In this document: positions 1 through 7,858 of the stretch, piece after piece | Layout of the letters: every line of letters begins with the position of its first letter | Position numbering within the stretch: the stretch's first letter is position 1 | Assembly: GCA_016926135.1 (NCBI GenBank) | Contig: JAFGPH010000384.1 | Span: forward strand, 1 to 13,142 | Length of the DNA stretch: 13,142 bases | Direction: 5' to 3' | DNA from: Deltaproteobacteria bacterium | GTDB lineage: Bacteria; Desulfobacterota; DSM-4660; Desulfatiglandales; HGW-15 | Translations under genes and position numbers: made by a program | The notes under the pieces: model-generated | Database searches by the model: none | What the model saw: the letters and a program-made list of their open reading frames with translations, nothing else | What the model was told of the DNA's origin: nothing

Positions 1-335
<335 letters not shown>

Positions 336-343
336 AACTTTTA

Positions 344-356
344 GGATCTGTGATCC
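344..356 (-). other. Short hairpin in the pre-16S leader
   Basis: GGATC-TGT-GATCC is a perfect 5-bp stem with a 3-nt loop, lying 9 nt before the mature 16S 5' end. It may be part of the pre-16S processing structure. The partner strand after the 3' end of 16S is outside the window, so this cannot be confirmed. Confidence 0.4.
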
Positions 357-367
357 ATTACTATTTT

Positions 368-380
368 CAGTGGCCCACAA
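368..380 (-). promoter_or_regulatory. boxC-like element of the rRNA leader
   Basis: On the minus strand this reads TTGTGGGCCACTG, close to the boxC of E. coli rrn leaders (GTGTGGGCACT). It lies 15 nt after boxA, matching the boxA-boxC layout of enterobacterial leaders. The role in antitermination or processing is inferred from that resemblance. Confidence 0.45.
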
Positions 381-395
381 CGGTATCACTATTTA

Positions 396-409
396 GTTTT
401 CAAAGAGCA
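396..409 (-). promoter_or_regulatory. boxA antitermination element of the rRNA leader
   Basis: The minus strand reads TGCTCTTTGAAAAC, matching the boxA consensus (TGCTCTTTAACA). In known systems the boxA RNA is bound by NusB-NusE and lets RNA polymerase read through the rRNA operon. It lies about 60 nt upstream of the 16S 5' end and downstream of both predicted promoters, as expected. Confidence 0.75.
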
Positions 410-421
410 AATGAGGATTCT

Positions 422-450
422 ACTTTAATCCTTCCGGGCGGGCATGTCAA
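422..450 (-). promoter_or_regulatory. Possible second rRNA promoter (P2)
   Basis: The minus strand carries TTGACA (450-445), a 17-bp spacer, then TAAAGT (427-422), a 4/6 match to the -10 consensus. Tandem promoters are common in front of rRNA operons. Transcription from here would start only a few bases before boxA, so it is less convincing than the upstream promoter. Confidence 0.35.
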
Positions 451-482
451 CTTCTTTTACCCTCCCCGGCGCGAGAAAAGTG

Positions 483-511
483 TTTATACCAACCCGGTTC
501 CTACCTGTCAA
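483..511 (-). promoter_or_regulatory. Main rRNA operon promoter (P1)
   Basis: The minus strand has a perfect -35 TTGACA (511-506), an ideal 17-bp spacer and TATAAA (488-483). The predicted transcription start is near 475. It is the best sigma-70-type promoter in front of the 16S gene and is backed by the AT-rich tract immediately upstream. Confidence 0.75.
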
Positions 512-545
512 GCATTTTTTATCGAAATATATCATTTTTTTATTC
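512..545 (-). promoter_or_regulatory. AT-rich UP-element-like tract
   Basis: The bases directly upstream of the P1 -35 box are almost entirely A and T, with three runs of A on the minus strand spaced by about a helix turn. This is the composition and position of UP elements bound by the alpha subunit C-terminal domain at rRNA promoters. It begins within 3 bp of the preceding gene's stop codon. Confidence 0.5.
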
Positions 546-547
546 AG

Positions 548-1696
548 TCATTTCTTGACAAATTCACAAATAGAATCAACAACATAATTGATATGATCTT
601 CACCAAGCTCCGGATAAATGGGTAGCGCGATTGTTTTTTTTGCTGCTTCTTCCGAGGCAGGAAAATCTCCTTCCCGGTATCCCAGATAACGGAAACACTC
701 CTGCAAGTGAAGGGGCACGGGATAATAAACCTCCGTTCCGACTCCCCTTTCGCCCAGGAATCTCCGCAACCCATCCCGATTCTCCCGCACCCGGATCACG
801 AACTGGTTGTAGACGTGCCGTTTCTCCTTCTCATGGGGCGGAAGGATGCTTTCCAGGCCCCTGTCCTGGAAGAGCCTTCGGTAGATCGCTGCATTGGCGT
901 TTCTCCTCGCAGTCCAGTCATCCAGGCGCCTGAACTTCACGCTCAGAATCGCCGCCTGGAGCGCGTCCAGCCTGAAGTTTCCACCGACCACCTTGTGATA
1001 GTACTTGGGGTCCGAACCGTGAACGCGCAGGATCTTGAGCTTCTGGAAAATCTCCCGGCTCGATGTCGTTACCATGCCGCCGTCTCCGAATGCTCCCAGG
1101 TTCTTGGACGGGAAAAACGAAAAGCACCCATATTCACCCATGGCGCCCGCCCTGCAGACCGTGCCGTCCCGACGCTCGTATTCCGCGCCGATCGCCTGGG
1201 CTGCATCCTCGATGACAACCACATGATTCATGTGGGCAAGCTCCAGCACGCCCTGCATGTCGGCACACTGGCCGTAGAGATGAACCGGCATGATGGCCCT
1301 CAGTCTGCTCTTCTCCTCTTTGGGCATTCGGGAGAGAACCGCCTCCAGGCTTTGCGGGTCCATATTGTAGGTGTTCGAGTCGATGTCCACAAATACCGGC
1401 CTGGCGCCCACCCGCACAATCGAGCCACCGGTTGCAAAAAAGGTGTAGGGTGAAGTGATCACCAAGTCCCCGACTCCAACATTCGCAGCCATGAGGGAGA
1501 TCAGGAGGGCATCGGTTCCCGAAGACACCCCCACGGCAAACGCACAGCCGCAGTAGCCTGCAATCAGCTTCTCCAATGCCTCCACCTTCGGACCCAGAAT
1601 GAAATGCTGAGAGGCGTACACTTCCTCCGTAGCCTTCAGGATCTCTTCCCGGATGCCTTCGTACTGTCTCTTCAAGTCTAATAGAGGGACCTTCAA
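548..1696 (-). CDS. DegT/DnrJ/EryC1/StrS-family PLP-dependent sugar aminotransferase
   Basis: A 382-residue fold-type I PLP enzyme of the family that transaminates keto groups of nucleotide sugars for surface polysaccharides. The N-terminal [10 protein letters not shown] is the family's usual start. GVSSGTDAL (residues 56-64) is the phosphate-binding region, EDAAQ (163-167) contains the Asp that contacts the PLP pyridine nitrogen, and [15 protein letters not shown] (193-207) contains the Schiff-base Lys198. Full length for the family. The start is TTG, chosen because it gives the conserved N terminus and has a Shine-Dalgarno-like AGGTG five bases upstream. It lies 82 bp behind ctpA as last gene of the division/envelope block; no sugar-pathway partner is in the window, so the substrate cannot be named. 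No terminator hairpin follows before the rRNA promoter. Confidence 0.93.
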   Translation of the reverse strand: MKVPLLDLKRQYEGIREEILKATEEVYASQHFILGPKVEALEKLIAGYCGCAFAVGVSSGTDALLISLMAANVGVGDLVITSPYTFFATGGSIVRVGARPVFVDIDSNTYNMDPQSLEAVLSRMPKEEKSRLRAIMPVHLYGQCADMQGVLELAHMNHVVVIEDAAQAIGAEYERRDGTVCRAGAMGEYGCFSFFPSKNLGAFGDGGMVTTSSREIFQKLKILRVHGSDPKYYHKVVGGNFRLDALQAAILSVKFRRLDDWTARRNANAAIYRRLFQDRGLESILPPHEKEKRHVYNQFVIRVRENRDGLRRFLGERGVGTEVYYPVPLHLQECFRYLGYREGDFPASEEAAKKTIALPIYPELGEDHINYVVDSICEFVKK

Positions 1697-1778
1697 TCCT
1701 TCACCTCTCCCTTTGTTTTCCCTTCACCATCGGCGATCCCGGTCCGGGTCGAGACAAAACGCTCGCGAGACGTCCAAC

Positions 1779-3113
1779 TCATTCTCCGTTCTTCAGGTGA
1801 GAAAACAGGTGCCAGGTTTGAAGCAATTGGAGGGCCTGCCGCACCTGATTGTCTTTTTCGAGAAGAACCTTGGCCCTTCGGTCCATGTCTTTCGGCGCTC
1901 CCTCTGAACCGGTTTCGGAAGCCTTTCCCTTCTCATGGATCATATGGCCTTTCAAGTCCTTTTCGCGAATGATCCTTCTCGTCTTGTCCTTTTCATCCTC
2001 TTCAGCGGAGGGAAGCAGCTTGACCTCAACATCGGGTGCGACGCCGCTGACCTGGATCGATCTTCCGCTGGGGGTATAGTAGCGCGCCGTCGTGAGGCGC
2101 AGACCGGAGCCGTCGGAGAGCGGCAGGATGGTTTGCACCGAACCTTTTCCAAAGGTCCGTGTGCCCAGGACGAGCGCCCGCTTGTTATCCTGCAGGGCGC
2201 CGGCCACGATTTCCGCGGCGCTCGCGCTCCCGCCGTTTACCAGAACCACCAGGGGATACTTCTTTTCTTTCTCATCCTTCTGTGCGGCAACCTCCATATT
2301 CTGCGAGGAATCCCTGCCCTTCGTGCTCACGATGATCCCCGAGTCCAGGAACAGATCCGACACCTCGATGGCCTGGGAAAGCAACCCGCCGGGGTTGTTC
2401 CTGAGATCGAGGATCAGGCCATCCACTTTGCCCTCCTTCTCCAGCGCATCCATGGCCAAAACCAGGTCCTCCGTGGTTTTGGCCTGAAAGTTGGACACCC
2501 GGACATAGCCCACAGCGGGAGTGAGACGGTAGTGCCGTACGCTCTTGAGCGGGATCACATTGCGCACCAGAGAAAACTCAAGCGGTTTTTCCTGGCCCTC
2601 CCGAACGATCGTCAGTCGGACCTTTGTTCCTTTCTCTCCCCGTATGTGTTTCACCGCATCCAGCAAGGTCATGTCGGCGGTGGCCTTGTCGTCGATCTTG
2701 ACAATCCTGTCTCCGGCCGCAAGACCGGCTTCGTAGGCAGGCGAGCCTTCTATCGGGGAGACCACGACAATCGTATTGTCCCGAACCGTGATCTCGATCC
2801 CCACGCCTGAAAAGCTGCCCTTTGTCTCCATCAAAAGATCTTGATGCTCCTCTTTGGTCATGAAGGATGAATGGGGATCCAGAGCCTGAACCATCCCCTT
2901 GATGGCGCCGTAGATCAGGCCTTTCGGGTCCTGCGTCTCTACATAATTTCTCTCGATTTGGCGCAGCACTTCGGCGAAAAGCTCGAGATTCTTGTAGACA
3001 TCCTCAGTCCCGGCCTTTACATGGCCTCTGTTGCCGTTGAAAAACATGGCTCCCGCGATGACGAGGAATATCAATATCGTCTCAAAGGAGATTTTCCTGT
3101 TCCTGAATCCCAT
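1779..3113 (-). CDS. ctpA: S41-family C-terminal processing protease (CtpA/Prc type)
   Basis: A 444-residue periplasmic serine protease that cleaves proteins from the C terminus; family members degrade or mature peptidoglycan hydrolases and envelope proteins. Residues 10-25 form a hydrophobic signal or anchor segment. An N-terminal helical region with the LDPHSSFMT motif (78-86) is followed by a PDZ domain (about 95-180; GVGIEI, SPAYEAGL, GDRIVKID) and the peptidase core. By spacing against E. coli Prc (S430, D441, K455) the catalytic residues are Ser298 in NGGSASAAE, Asp309 and Lys323 in TFGKGSVQ. The C-terminal tail (about 365-444) is highly charged. ATG start with AGGAG nine bases upstream. 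Gene order ftsE-ftsX-envC-ctpA suggests it processes wall hydrolases or their regulators; that is inference. Confidence 0.95.
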   Translation of the reverse strand: MGFRNRKISFETILIFLVIAGAMFFNGNRGHVKAGTEDVYKNLELFAEVLRQIERNYVETQDPKGLIYGAIKGMVQALDPHSSFMTKEEHQDLLMETKGSFSGVGIEITVRDNTIVVVSPIEGSPAYEAGLAAGDRIVKIDDKATADMTLLDAVKHIRGEKGTKVRLTIVREGQEKPLEFSLVRNVIPLKSVRHYRLTPAVGYVRVSNFQAKTTEDLVLAMDALEKEGKVDGLILDLRNNPGGLLSQAIEVSDLFLDSGIIVSTKGRDSSQNMEVAAQKDEKEKKYPLVVLVNGGSASAAEIVAGALQDNKRALVLGTRTFGKGSVQTILPLSDGSGLRLTTARYYTPSGRSIQVSGVAPDVEVKLLPSAEEDEKDKTRRIIREKDLKGHMIHEKGKASETGSEGAPKDMDRRAKVLLEKDNQVRQALQLLQTWHLFSHLKNGE

Positions 3114-3203
3114 GACGTTGCTCCTGATCTGGTTTATTCGGCTTTATCCGCTTATCACGCTGCATAAACGTATATCCTATCATGCGCGCATCCGTGGAAA
3201 AGG

Positions 3204-4352
3204 TCAATTGGCTTTTAACCACTCGAGAGGGTCCAGGTTGACCCCGCCCTGCCGGAGTTCGAAATAAAGTCTCGCGATCTGGAGGAGTTCATCCCGCGAC
3301 AGGAAGCCGATGACATCCCCCGCCTGCACGGTTTCTCCTTCCTCCTTGTTTCTTCCGCTCAAATAGGCGGAAACGGTGAAAAACCTGGAACCATGATTGA
3401 TTACAACAACTTCTCCATATCCCCTCAGACGGCCCGAATAATCCACCCGACCTGCAAAAACCGCCTTCACCTCACCCCCTGTCGGAGAATCGATGTAGAT
3501 CCCTCTATGCCCGTCTTCCGGGCCCGCGGAATCGCTTCGGTACGCCCTTCCGGTGCAGGGCATCGGCAGCCTGCCCTTGGAGGCGACAAAATGGCTGGGC
3601 AGATTCTCCTGTTTGACCTCCGCTCTTTCCAGGTGAAGCAGGGTTTCTCTCAGCCGCCGAGCCGCATGCTCCAGCTCTTTGACGGCTGTCTCATAGAACT
3701 CCCTCTCCCTGTGGATTTTCATCAGCAGCAGGACCTTGCGATCCAGATCCTCCTTGAGACCCAGGAGCCGCTCGCCCTCTTCCTTTTCCATCCGCTCGAT
3801 CGCGGCAAGCTTCTCCTTCACCAGCAGGATCTCCCGACGGTGCCTCTGCTGCAGCAGCGTGGTCTCCTGAAGAAGTTTACGGTCCCGGGCTGTAATGACT
3901 CGGAGGTACTGAATTCTTTTCGAAAGCGCATCCAGATCCCGGGATGACGCCAGAATCTGAATGGTTCCCCTCTTTGCGAACTTGTAGAAAGCCACCAGCC
4001 TCCCGGCGAGCCTGCCCTCCACCTCGGAAAGGGCTTGCCCGGTCCTCTTCTGTTCTGCCTGCAGCCCGCCGAGATCTTTCCGGCTCTGAGCGAGCTTTTC
4101 CTGCAATTCGGTCAAGCGCTTTCGCTTTTCACCGATCTCACGCTCCAGTCCGGAAAGTTGGTCCAGCAGTTCCCTTTCCTTTTCGTGGAAACGCAGATAG
4201 TGTTCCCTTTCCCGTGAAAGGTCGGTCTGGATCTTCTCCATCTGCTCTCTCTTCGAAGTTCCACCCGAAGGAGGAGCGGCAGGGATCTCTGGCCCCGCCA
4301 GGAGTGCCGGTGCAACGCACAAGCAGATGATCAGTCTTACGAGACGCTTCAC
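3204..4352 (-). CDS. envC: EnvC-like murein hydrolase activator (coiled coil plus degenerate LytM/M23 domain)
   Basis: 382 residues: signal peptide (1-25), long charged coiled coil (about 33-250) and a C-terminal LytM/M23 domain (about 262-378). In E. coli, EnvC is held by FtsX in the periplasm and activates amidases AmiA/AmiB at the septum. The LytM zinc ligands are mostly lost: the HxGxD motif is HRGIY (His282 kept, Asp replaced by Tyr286) and the HxH motif is RLY (Arg361, Tyr363). It should therefore be an activator and not an endopeptidase. GTG start, with AGGAG ten bases upstream; 30 bp after ftsX, which supports its role as FtsX partner. A catalytic M23 peptidase is the alternative and is disfavoured by the lost ligands. 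Confidence 0.9.
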   Translation of the reverse strand: MKRLVRLIICLCVAPALLAGPEIPAAPPSGGTSKREQMEKIQTDLSREREHYLRFHEKERELLDQLSGLEREIGEKRKRLTELQEKLAQSRKDLGGLQAEQKRTGQALSEVEGRLAGRLVAFYKFAKRGTIQILASSRDLDALSKRIQYLRVITARDRKLLQETTLLQQRHRREILLVKEKLAAIERMEKEEGERLLGLKEDLDRKVLLLMKIHREREFYETAVKELEHAARRLRETLLHLERAEVKQENLPSHFVASKGRLPMPCTGRAYRSDSAGPEDGHRGIYIDSPTGGEVKAVFAGRVDYSGRLRGYGEVVVINHGSRFFTVSAYLSGRNKEEGETVQAGDVIGFLSRDELLQIARLYFELRQGGVNLDPLEWLKAN

Positions 4353-4382
4353 CCTCTCTCTTCTCCTGCACGCGAGCCGAAC

Positions 4383-5279
4383 TCAATTCTTGAAGAACCG
4401 GCCGATTGCAATGAAGCTCCCGGCCAGCCCGAGGATCAGACTCAGGCCGGCGAGGAATGCCGTGTAGCTGTGAGGGAGAAAGACGACTTCCAGGACCGGA
4501 AGTCCCAGCACCTGAAGCCTCTTGACCGAAAGGAGGAAATAGATCGAAAAAAGGATGAGAAGGGCCAGGATCCCTCCGAACAAACCCTCCAGCGCTCCCT
4601 CAATCAGATACGGCAGCTTGACAAACCAGTCGCTCGCCCCCACCAGCTTATAGATCTCGATCTCCTCCCGACGGGAATAAATGGTCAGCCGGATGGTATT
4701 CGTGATGATGAAAAGTACGCCCATGCAGAGGAGCAATCCGATGATGAGACCGGCTACCTTGAGGATGGAAAAGATCACTTCGAACCGTTCCTGAACCTGT
4801 TCACTGTACTGCACCTCGCTGACGCCTTGGATCTTTTCCAGGTCCGTTTTCATTTTCTTCGGGTCGATCTGACCCTTTCTCACGTCCTTGAAAACTACCT
4901 CAAAGGATGCCGGAAGGGGGTTGCGAGAAAGGCCGTCCAGCAGCCCGGCCTGACTGCCGAGAGTCGCCTTCAGGTCCGCCATCGCCTTTTCCTTGGAGAC
5001 AAAACCCCTCAAGGTCACACCGGGAAGGGCCGCAAGGGCGGCCTCGATCCTCTTCCGGGTCGCGGTATCCATTCCGTCTTCCAGATAGATCGAAAGGGAG
5101 AGAGACTTCCCCCATTCCAGGACCCAGTTGTTTACATTGACCAGAAAAAGGGCGAACGCCCCCAGAAAAAGGAGGGATATGGAGATGGTTCCCACGCTGA
5201 TCGCATGGACCAGCCTGTTTCTGAAAATGCCTGAAAAGGCGTTTCTGAAATGATATGCCCAGATTCTGAGACTTCTCAT
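4383..5279 (-). CDS. ftsX: Cell division protein FtsX (permease-like)
   Basis: 298 residues with the FtsX plan: cytoplasmic N terminus, TM1 (about 26-48), a periplasmic domain (50-168) with the family motif NPLPASFEV (120-128), then TM2 (170-194), TM3 (224-250) and TM4 (271-292). The periplasmic domain is where FtsX grips EnvC-like activators. The open frame extends 14 codons further upstream to a TTG inside ftsE, but the ATG at 5279 is chosen: it starts MRSLRIWAYHFRNAF, as in homologues, and lies 7 bp after the ftsE stop. The Shine-Dalgarno signal is weak, so translation may be coupled to ftsE. Confidence 0.95.
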   Translation of the reverse strand: MRSLRIWAYHFRNAFSGIFRNRLVHAISVGTISISLLFLGAFALFLVNVNNWVLEWGKSLSLSIYLEDGMDTATRKRIEAALAALPGVTLRGFVSKEKAMADLKATLGSQAGLLDGLSRNPLPASFEVVFKDVRKGQIDPKKMKTDLEKIQGVSEVQYSEQVQERFEVIFSILKVAGLIIGLLLCMGVLFIITNTIRLTIYSRREEIEIYKLVGASDWFVKLPYLIEGALEGLFGGILALLILFSIYFLLSVKRLQVLGLPVLEVVFLPHSYTAFLAGLSLILGLAGSFIAIGRFFKN

Positions 5280-5286
5280 TCTGTCT

Positions 5287-5937
5287 TTACGAAACGATTC
5301 GTCCCCGATTGAGAACCACAATTCTCTGGTCCGTGTCGCGCAAGAGTTCCGGGTTATGGGTGGCGATCACGACGGTCGTGCCTTTCATGTTCACGCTTCG
5401 GAAAAGCACCATGATCTCCCGGGTGATGTCCGGATCCAGGTTTCCCGTGGGTTCATCCGCGAGGAGGATCAGCGGTTCGTTCAGGATGGAGCGCGCAATG
5501 GCCACCCTCTGCTGCTCCCCGCCTGAAAGTTGTAAAGGGTATGCGTGCTCCTTGGTGGAAAGCCCCACCGCCTTCAGGGCCTGATGCGTCTTCTTCCGAA
5601 TCACGGAACGTCGCTCTCCCATCACCTCCAGGCTGAGTGACACATTTTGAGACACCGTCTTGCTTTTCAGCAGCTTGAAATCCTGGAATACGAATCCGAT
5701 CCTCCTCCTCAAGAGATCCAGCTTGGATCGGCTGATCCGGCTCAAGTTGATGCCGTTGATGAGGATCTGACCCTGGGTAGGGGCATCGGCGCCGAAAATG
5801 AGTCTCAGGAGCGTGGTCTTCCCCGCGCCGCTCGGGCCGGTGATGAAGACGAACTCCCCTTTTCGGATTCTGAGGCTGATGTCGCTCAGGGCCACATTCG
5901 CCCCGAAGCTTTTGTATACCTGGAAGACCTGGATCAC
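5287..5937 (-). CDS. ftsE: Cell division ATP-binding protein FtsE
   Basis: A 216-residue ABC ATPase, typical length for FtsE. Walker A GPSGAGKT (34-41), Q-loop FQDFKLL (84-90), signature LSGGE (137-141), Walker B LILLADE (156-162) and H-loop His194 are all intact, so it should hydrolyse ATP. FtsE pairs with FtsX at the inner membrane and transmits its ATPase cycle to EnvC in the periplasm. The start is GTG at 5937, giving the usual MIQVFQVYKSFG; there is no clear Shine-Dalgarno sequence. It sits 27 bp behind the TolC-family gene and 7 bp before ftsX. Confidence 0.97.
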   Translation of the reverse strand: MIQVFQVYKSFGANVALSDISLRIRKGEFVFITGPSGAGKTTLLRLIFGADAPTQGQILINGINLSRISRSKLDLLRRRIGFVFQDFKLLKSKTVSQNVSLSLEVMGERRSVIRKKTHQALKAVGLSTKEHAYPLQLSGGEQQRVAIARSILNEPLILLADEPTGNLDPDITREIMVLFRSVNMKGTTVVIATHNPELLRDTDQRIVVLNRGRIVS

Positions 5938-5964
5938 TGTGGTTTCGCGCAGTCCCGGCGTAAA

Positions 5965-7311
5965 TCAGTTCTCACCCATGGCCCTCTGGAGCCTTGCCTT
6001 GGCCACTTGGTGCTCGATGAGCGCCGTGTAGTAGTTCACCCTGGCCTGAGTCAGCAGGGTCTGTGCGTCAAGAACCTCCGTCATGGTGGTCACCTGGGCC
6101 TTGTAACGCTCCTGATTGACCCGAAGATTCTCTTCGGCCTGTTCAACAGCCTTCTTGGTGGTAGGGATATTCTTCTCCGTCTGGTCGAGTTCCAGGGCGG
6201 CCTGCCTGATTTCGAGGCTGACGCCGTCCACCAGGCCGGCCTTGTTGATCATGAGCTGCTTCCTGGCGCTCAGCTTCTCCCTTGCCGCGCTGACGGTCTT
6301 CCCCCATTCCCAGAATGTCCAGGAAAGCAGAGCCGTAGCCTGCCATCGGTCGGGATCGTGAAAATCGTCCCCCGAAACATCCCACTGATCGCCCTCTTTG
6401 ATATAGTCGAAGACAAAGCTTACCTCCGGATAGAACTTGCTCTTGGCCAGCCTGATTTGCTGATCGGCCTGCTGAATGGCGAGGTCCACCAGCCGGATCT
6501 CCGGACGCTGCTGGACGGCTCGGTTCATCGCCTGATCGAAATCCACCGTTTCCGGCACATAGGTCCACATGGGTTCCACCTCGACCGGCAGGTTCACAGG
6601 CCTGGCAAGCAACCTGTTGAACGACGCCCTGACCAATGCGGCCGCATTCTCGACCTTTACCAGGGCCTGTCGCGAGTTGGCCAGTTCCACCTCGGCCTTG
6701 AGAAGATCATTGATCGGGATGATTCCCACGTCGTAGAAATTTTTGGCCACCTCCACATGCGATTCCCGGGACTCGACGTCCATCCTGCCCACTTCAACGC
6801 CCTTGTCCGCTCTCAGGATATTGAAGTAGGACTCCTTGGCCTGTAGAACCAGATCGAGCTTTTCCAGTTCGAGTTCCATCTCGGAACGGTCCACCCCCAG
6901 CTTTGCCAGTTCGTATGCACTCAGGAGTGCAAAACCGGTAAACAGGGGCTGCCTGAGGGATGTCCTCCACGTGTAATTGTCTTCCGTATTTTGGGGTCGG
7001 CCGGGAATGAACAGTCCTCCCCCCAGCGGGACCGAATTGCTGTATCGGACATCGTCCATTCTCGTGTATCCGAAACTGGTGCTCAGCTTGGGGAGAAAGT
7101 CAGCTTTTGCCTGCTCTTTCACGTAAGTGGACTCTTCAATCCTTTCCTGCCTCGCCTTCACGCCCCAGTTGTTGCTCAGGGCTTCCCGGACACACCGCTC
7201 CAGCGTGAAGTGCCGGTCCTCTTCTTGCGCCTCTGCCGAAGATGCCGCAAAAAGGACGGCCAAAAGGAAAAGCATAAAAACTCCCGAGCTGAACCGCCAG
7301 TTCCCGCTCAT
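5965..7311 (-). CDS. TolC-family outer membrane efflux/secretion channel
   Basis: 448 residues from the chosen start. The signal peptide (1-28, ending AEA before QEED) is followed by two homologous OEP repeats (about 35-235 and 250-440) rich in long amphipathic helices, the TolC layout. Typical features are FTLERCVREALSNNWGVKA near the N terminus and late-repeat segments such as NLRVNQERYKAQVTTMTEVL and ALIEHQVAKARLQRAMG at the C terminus. TolC-type trimers connect inner-membrane transporters to the outside. No adaptor (MFP) or RND/ABC exporter is nearby; instead the gene directly precedes ftsE, which is unusual. The start at 7311 is preferred over ATG 7317 and TTG 7326 because GGAGG (7324-7320) lies at a proper 8-nt distance only from 7311. 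Confidence 0.92.
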   Translation of the reverse strand: MSGNWRFSSGVFMLFLLAVLFAASSAEAQEEDRHFTLERCVREALSNNWGVKARQERIEESTYVKEQAKADFLPKLSTSFGYTRMDDVRYSNSVPLGGGLFIPGRPQNTEDNYTWRTSLRQPLFTGFALLSAYELAKLGVDRSEMELELEKLDLVLQAKESYFNILRADKGVEVGRMDVESRESHVEVAKNFYDVGIIPINDLLKAEVELANSRQALVKVENAAALVRASFNRLLARPVNLPVEVEPMWTYVPETVDFDQAMNRAVQQRPEIRLVDLAIQQADQQIRLAKSKFYPEVSFVFDYIKEGDQWDVSGDDFHDPDRWQATALLSWTFWEWGKTVSAAREKLSARKQLMINKAGLVDGVSLEIRQAALELDQTEKNIPTTKKAVEQAEENLRVNQERYKAQVTTMTEVLDAQTLLTQARVNYYTALIEHQVAKARLQRAMGEN

Positions 7312-7319
7312 TTTCATTT

Positions 7320-7324
7320 CCTCC
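7320..7324 (-). promoter_or_regulatory. Shine-Dalgarno sequence that fixes the TolC-family start
   Basis: GGAGG on the minus strand, 8 nt before the ATG at 7311 but only 2 nt before the in-frame ATG at 7317. It overlaps the more upstream in-frame TTG, excluding that as start. Confidence 0.7.
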
Positions 7325-7351
7325 AAAAGGTTGGGTCACGACTGGTGTAAT

Positions 7352-7380
7352 CATTTAGAATAGTGTAAAAAATATGTCAA
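7352..7380 (-). promoter_or_regulatory. Possible internal promoter before the TolC-family gene
   Basis: The minus strand has a perfect TTGACA (7380-7375), an AT-rich 17-bp spacer and TAAATG (7357-7352), only 3/6 to the -10 consensus. It would allow the TolC-ftsEX-envC part to be expressed without the small first gene, whose last codons it overlaps. Confidence 0.35.
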
Positions 7381-7688
7381 TTGTTATCGGGTTTTTCGTG
7401 CCCCAGCAGGATCATCCTTTCCTTTGCAGCCTCCTCCCTTTTCTTTTCCCACTCCTGCCATTCGCTCCTGAGCCGATCGATTTCCCGACGCACAAGATCC
7501 CGTTCCGCCTTTTCCTCCGCAGATCCCTCTTTCTCGATTCGTGCCATCTTCTCCTTCAGGGCCTTTGCCTCATTTCGGACGGATCGCATGCCGTCCAGGG
7601 CGACCCTTTCCGCTTCCGTAGGGACATCGATACCCCCGCAGAAGTTCCCGCACCCGCAGCTCTCTTGCTCCTCATCTTTCTTGTTCAT
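7377..7688 (-). CDS. Small Cys-rich, coiled-coil protein of unknown function
   Basis: 103 residues that I do not recognise as a named family. The N terminus has a cysteine cluster C11-G-C13-G-N-F-C17-G-G, a possible metal or Fe-S site or redox motif. Residues about 30-95 are strongly charged and predicted helical (EAKALKEKMARIEKEG and onward), with heptad-like spacing suggesting a coiled coil. There is no signal peptide or membrane segment, so it is probably cytoplasmic. ATG start with a strong GGAGGTGG 5 nt upstream. It is the first gene after a strong promoter and lies 65 bp before the TolC-family gene, so it is probably co-transcribed with the division block. The good ribosome site, promoter and biased charged composition support a real gene. 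Confidence 0.75.
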   Translation of the reverse strand: MNKKDEEQESCGCGNFCGGIDVPTEAERVALDGMRSVRNEAKALKEKMARIEKEGSAEEKAERDLVRREIDRLRSEWQEWEKKREEAAKERMILLGHEKPDNN

Positions 7689-7749
7689 GGGTCCACCTCC
7701 GGAAACCGTGAAGATTCGCTTTGTATCGGAATTTCACCTTCCTGAACGA

Positions 7750-7777
7750 ACTATACGCACAGCAGAATCGTTGTCAA
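7750..7777 (-). promoter_or_regulatory. Promoter of the minus-strand division/envelope operon
   Basis: The minus strand carries TTGACA (7777-7772), a 16-bp spacer and TATAGT (7755-7750), 11 of 12 consensus bases. The predicted start is near 7743, leaving a ~55-nt leader before the small Cys-rich gene. It is divergent from the Rrf2 promoter, with -35 boxes 52 bp apart. Confidence 0.7.
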
Positions 7778-7829
7778 CTCATAGCCTCGAATCGCACCCC
7801 GCCCGCCGGAGTTGCAGTAGAGTTGTTCC

Positions 7830-7858
7830 TTGACTTCTTGGGCATACAAATCTAGTGT
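7830..7858 (+). promoter_or_regulatory. Promoter of the Rrf2-type regulator gene
   Basis: TTGACT (7830-7835), a 17-bp spacer and TAGTGT (7853-7858; 3/6 to the -10 consensus). The weak -10 lies exactly in the centre of an inverted repeat, which suggests a regulated promoter. Confidence 0.5.

Noticed and set aside
707..1453. 248-residue plus-strand open frame opposite degT
   Set aside because: Antisense shadow of a clear DegT-family gene; no family motif and no plausible ribosome site.
3179..3207. Internal promoter before ctpA (TTGACC-N17-CATGAT, minus strand)
   Set aside because: The -10 is a poor match and no supporting element is visible; spacing and orientation favour co-transcription with envC.
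5280..5321. Upstream TTG start for FtsX
   Set aside because: It would overlap ftsE by 35 bp and add 14 residues not typical of FtsX; the ATG at 5279 gives the conserved N terminus.
5647..6846. 399-residue plus-strand open frame opposite ftsE and the TolC-family gene
   Set aside because: It lies wholly antisense to two well-identified genes, has no recognisable domain, and reflects the third-position GC of the real genes.
7375..7390. GATAACAATT on the minus strand, resembling part of the lac operator
   Set aside because: Only a half-site-length match, no LacI-type gene, and it includes the end of a coding sequence; chance likely.
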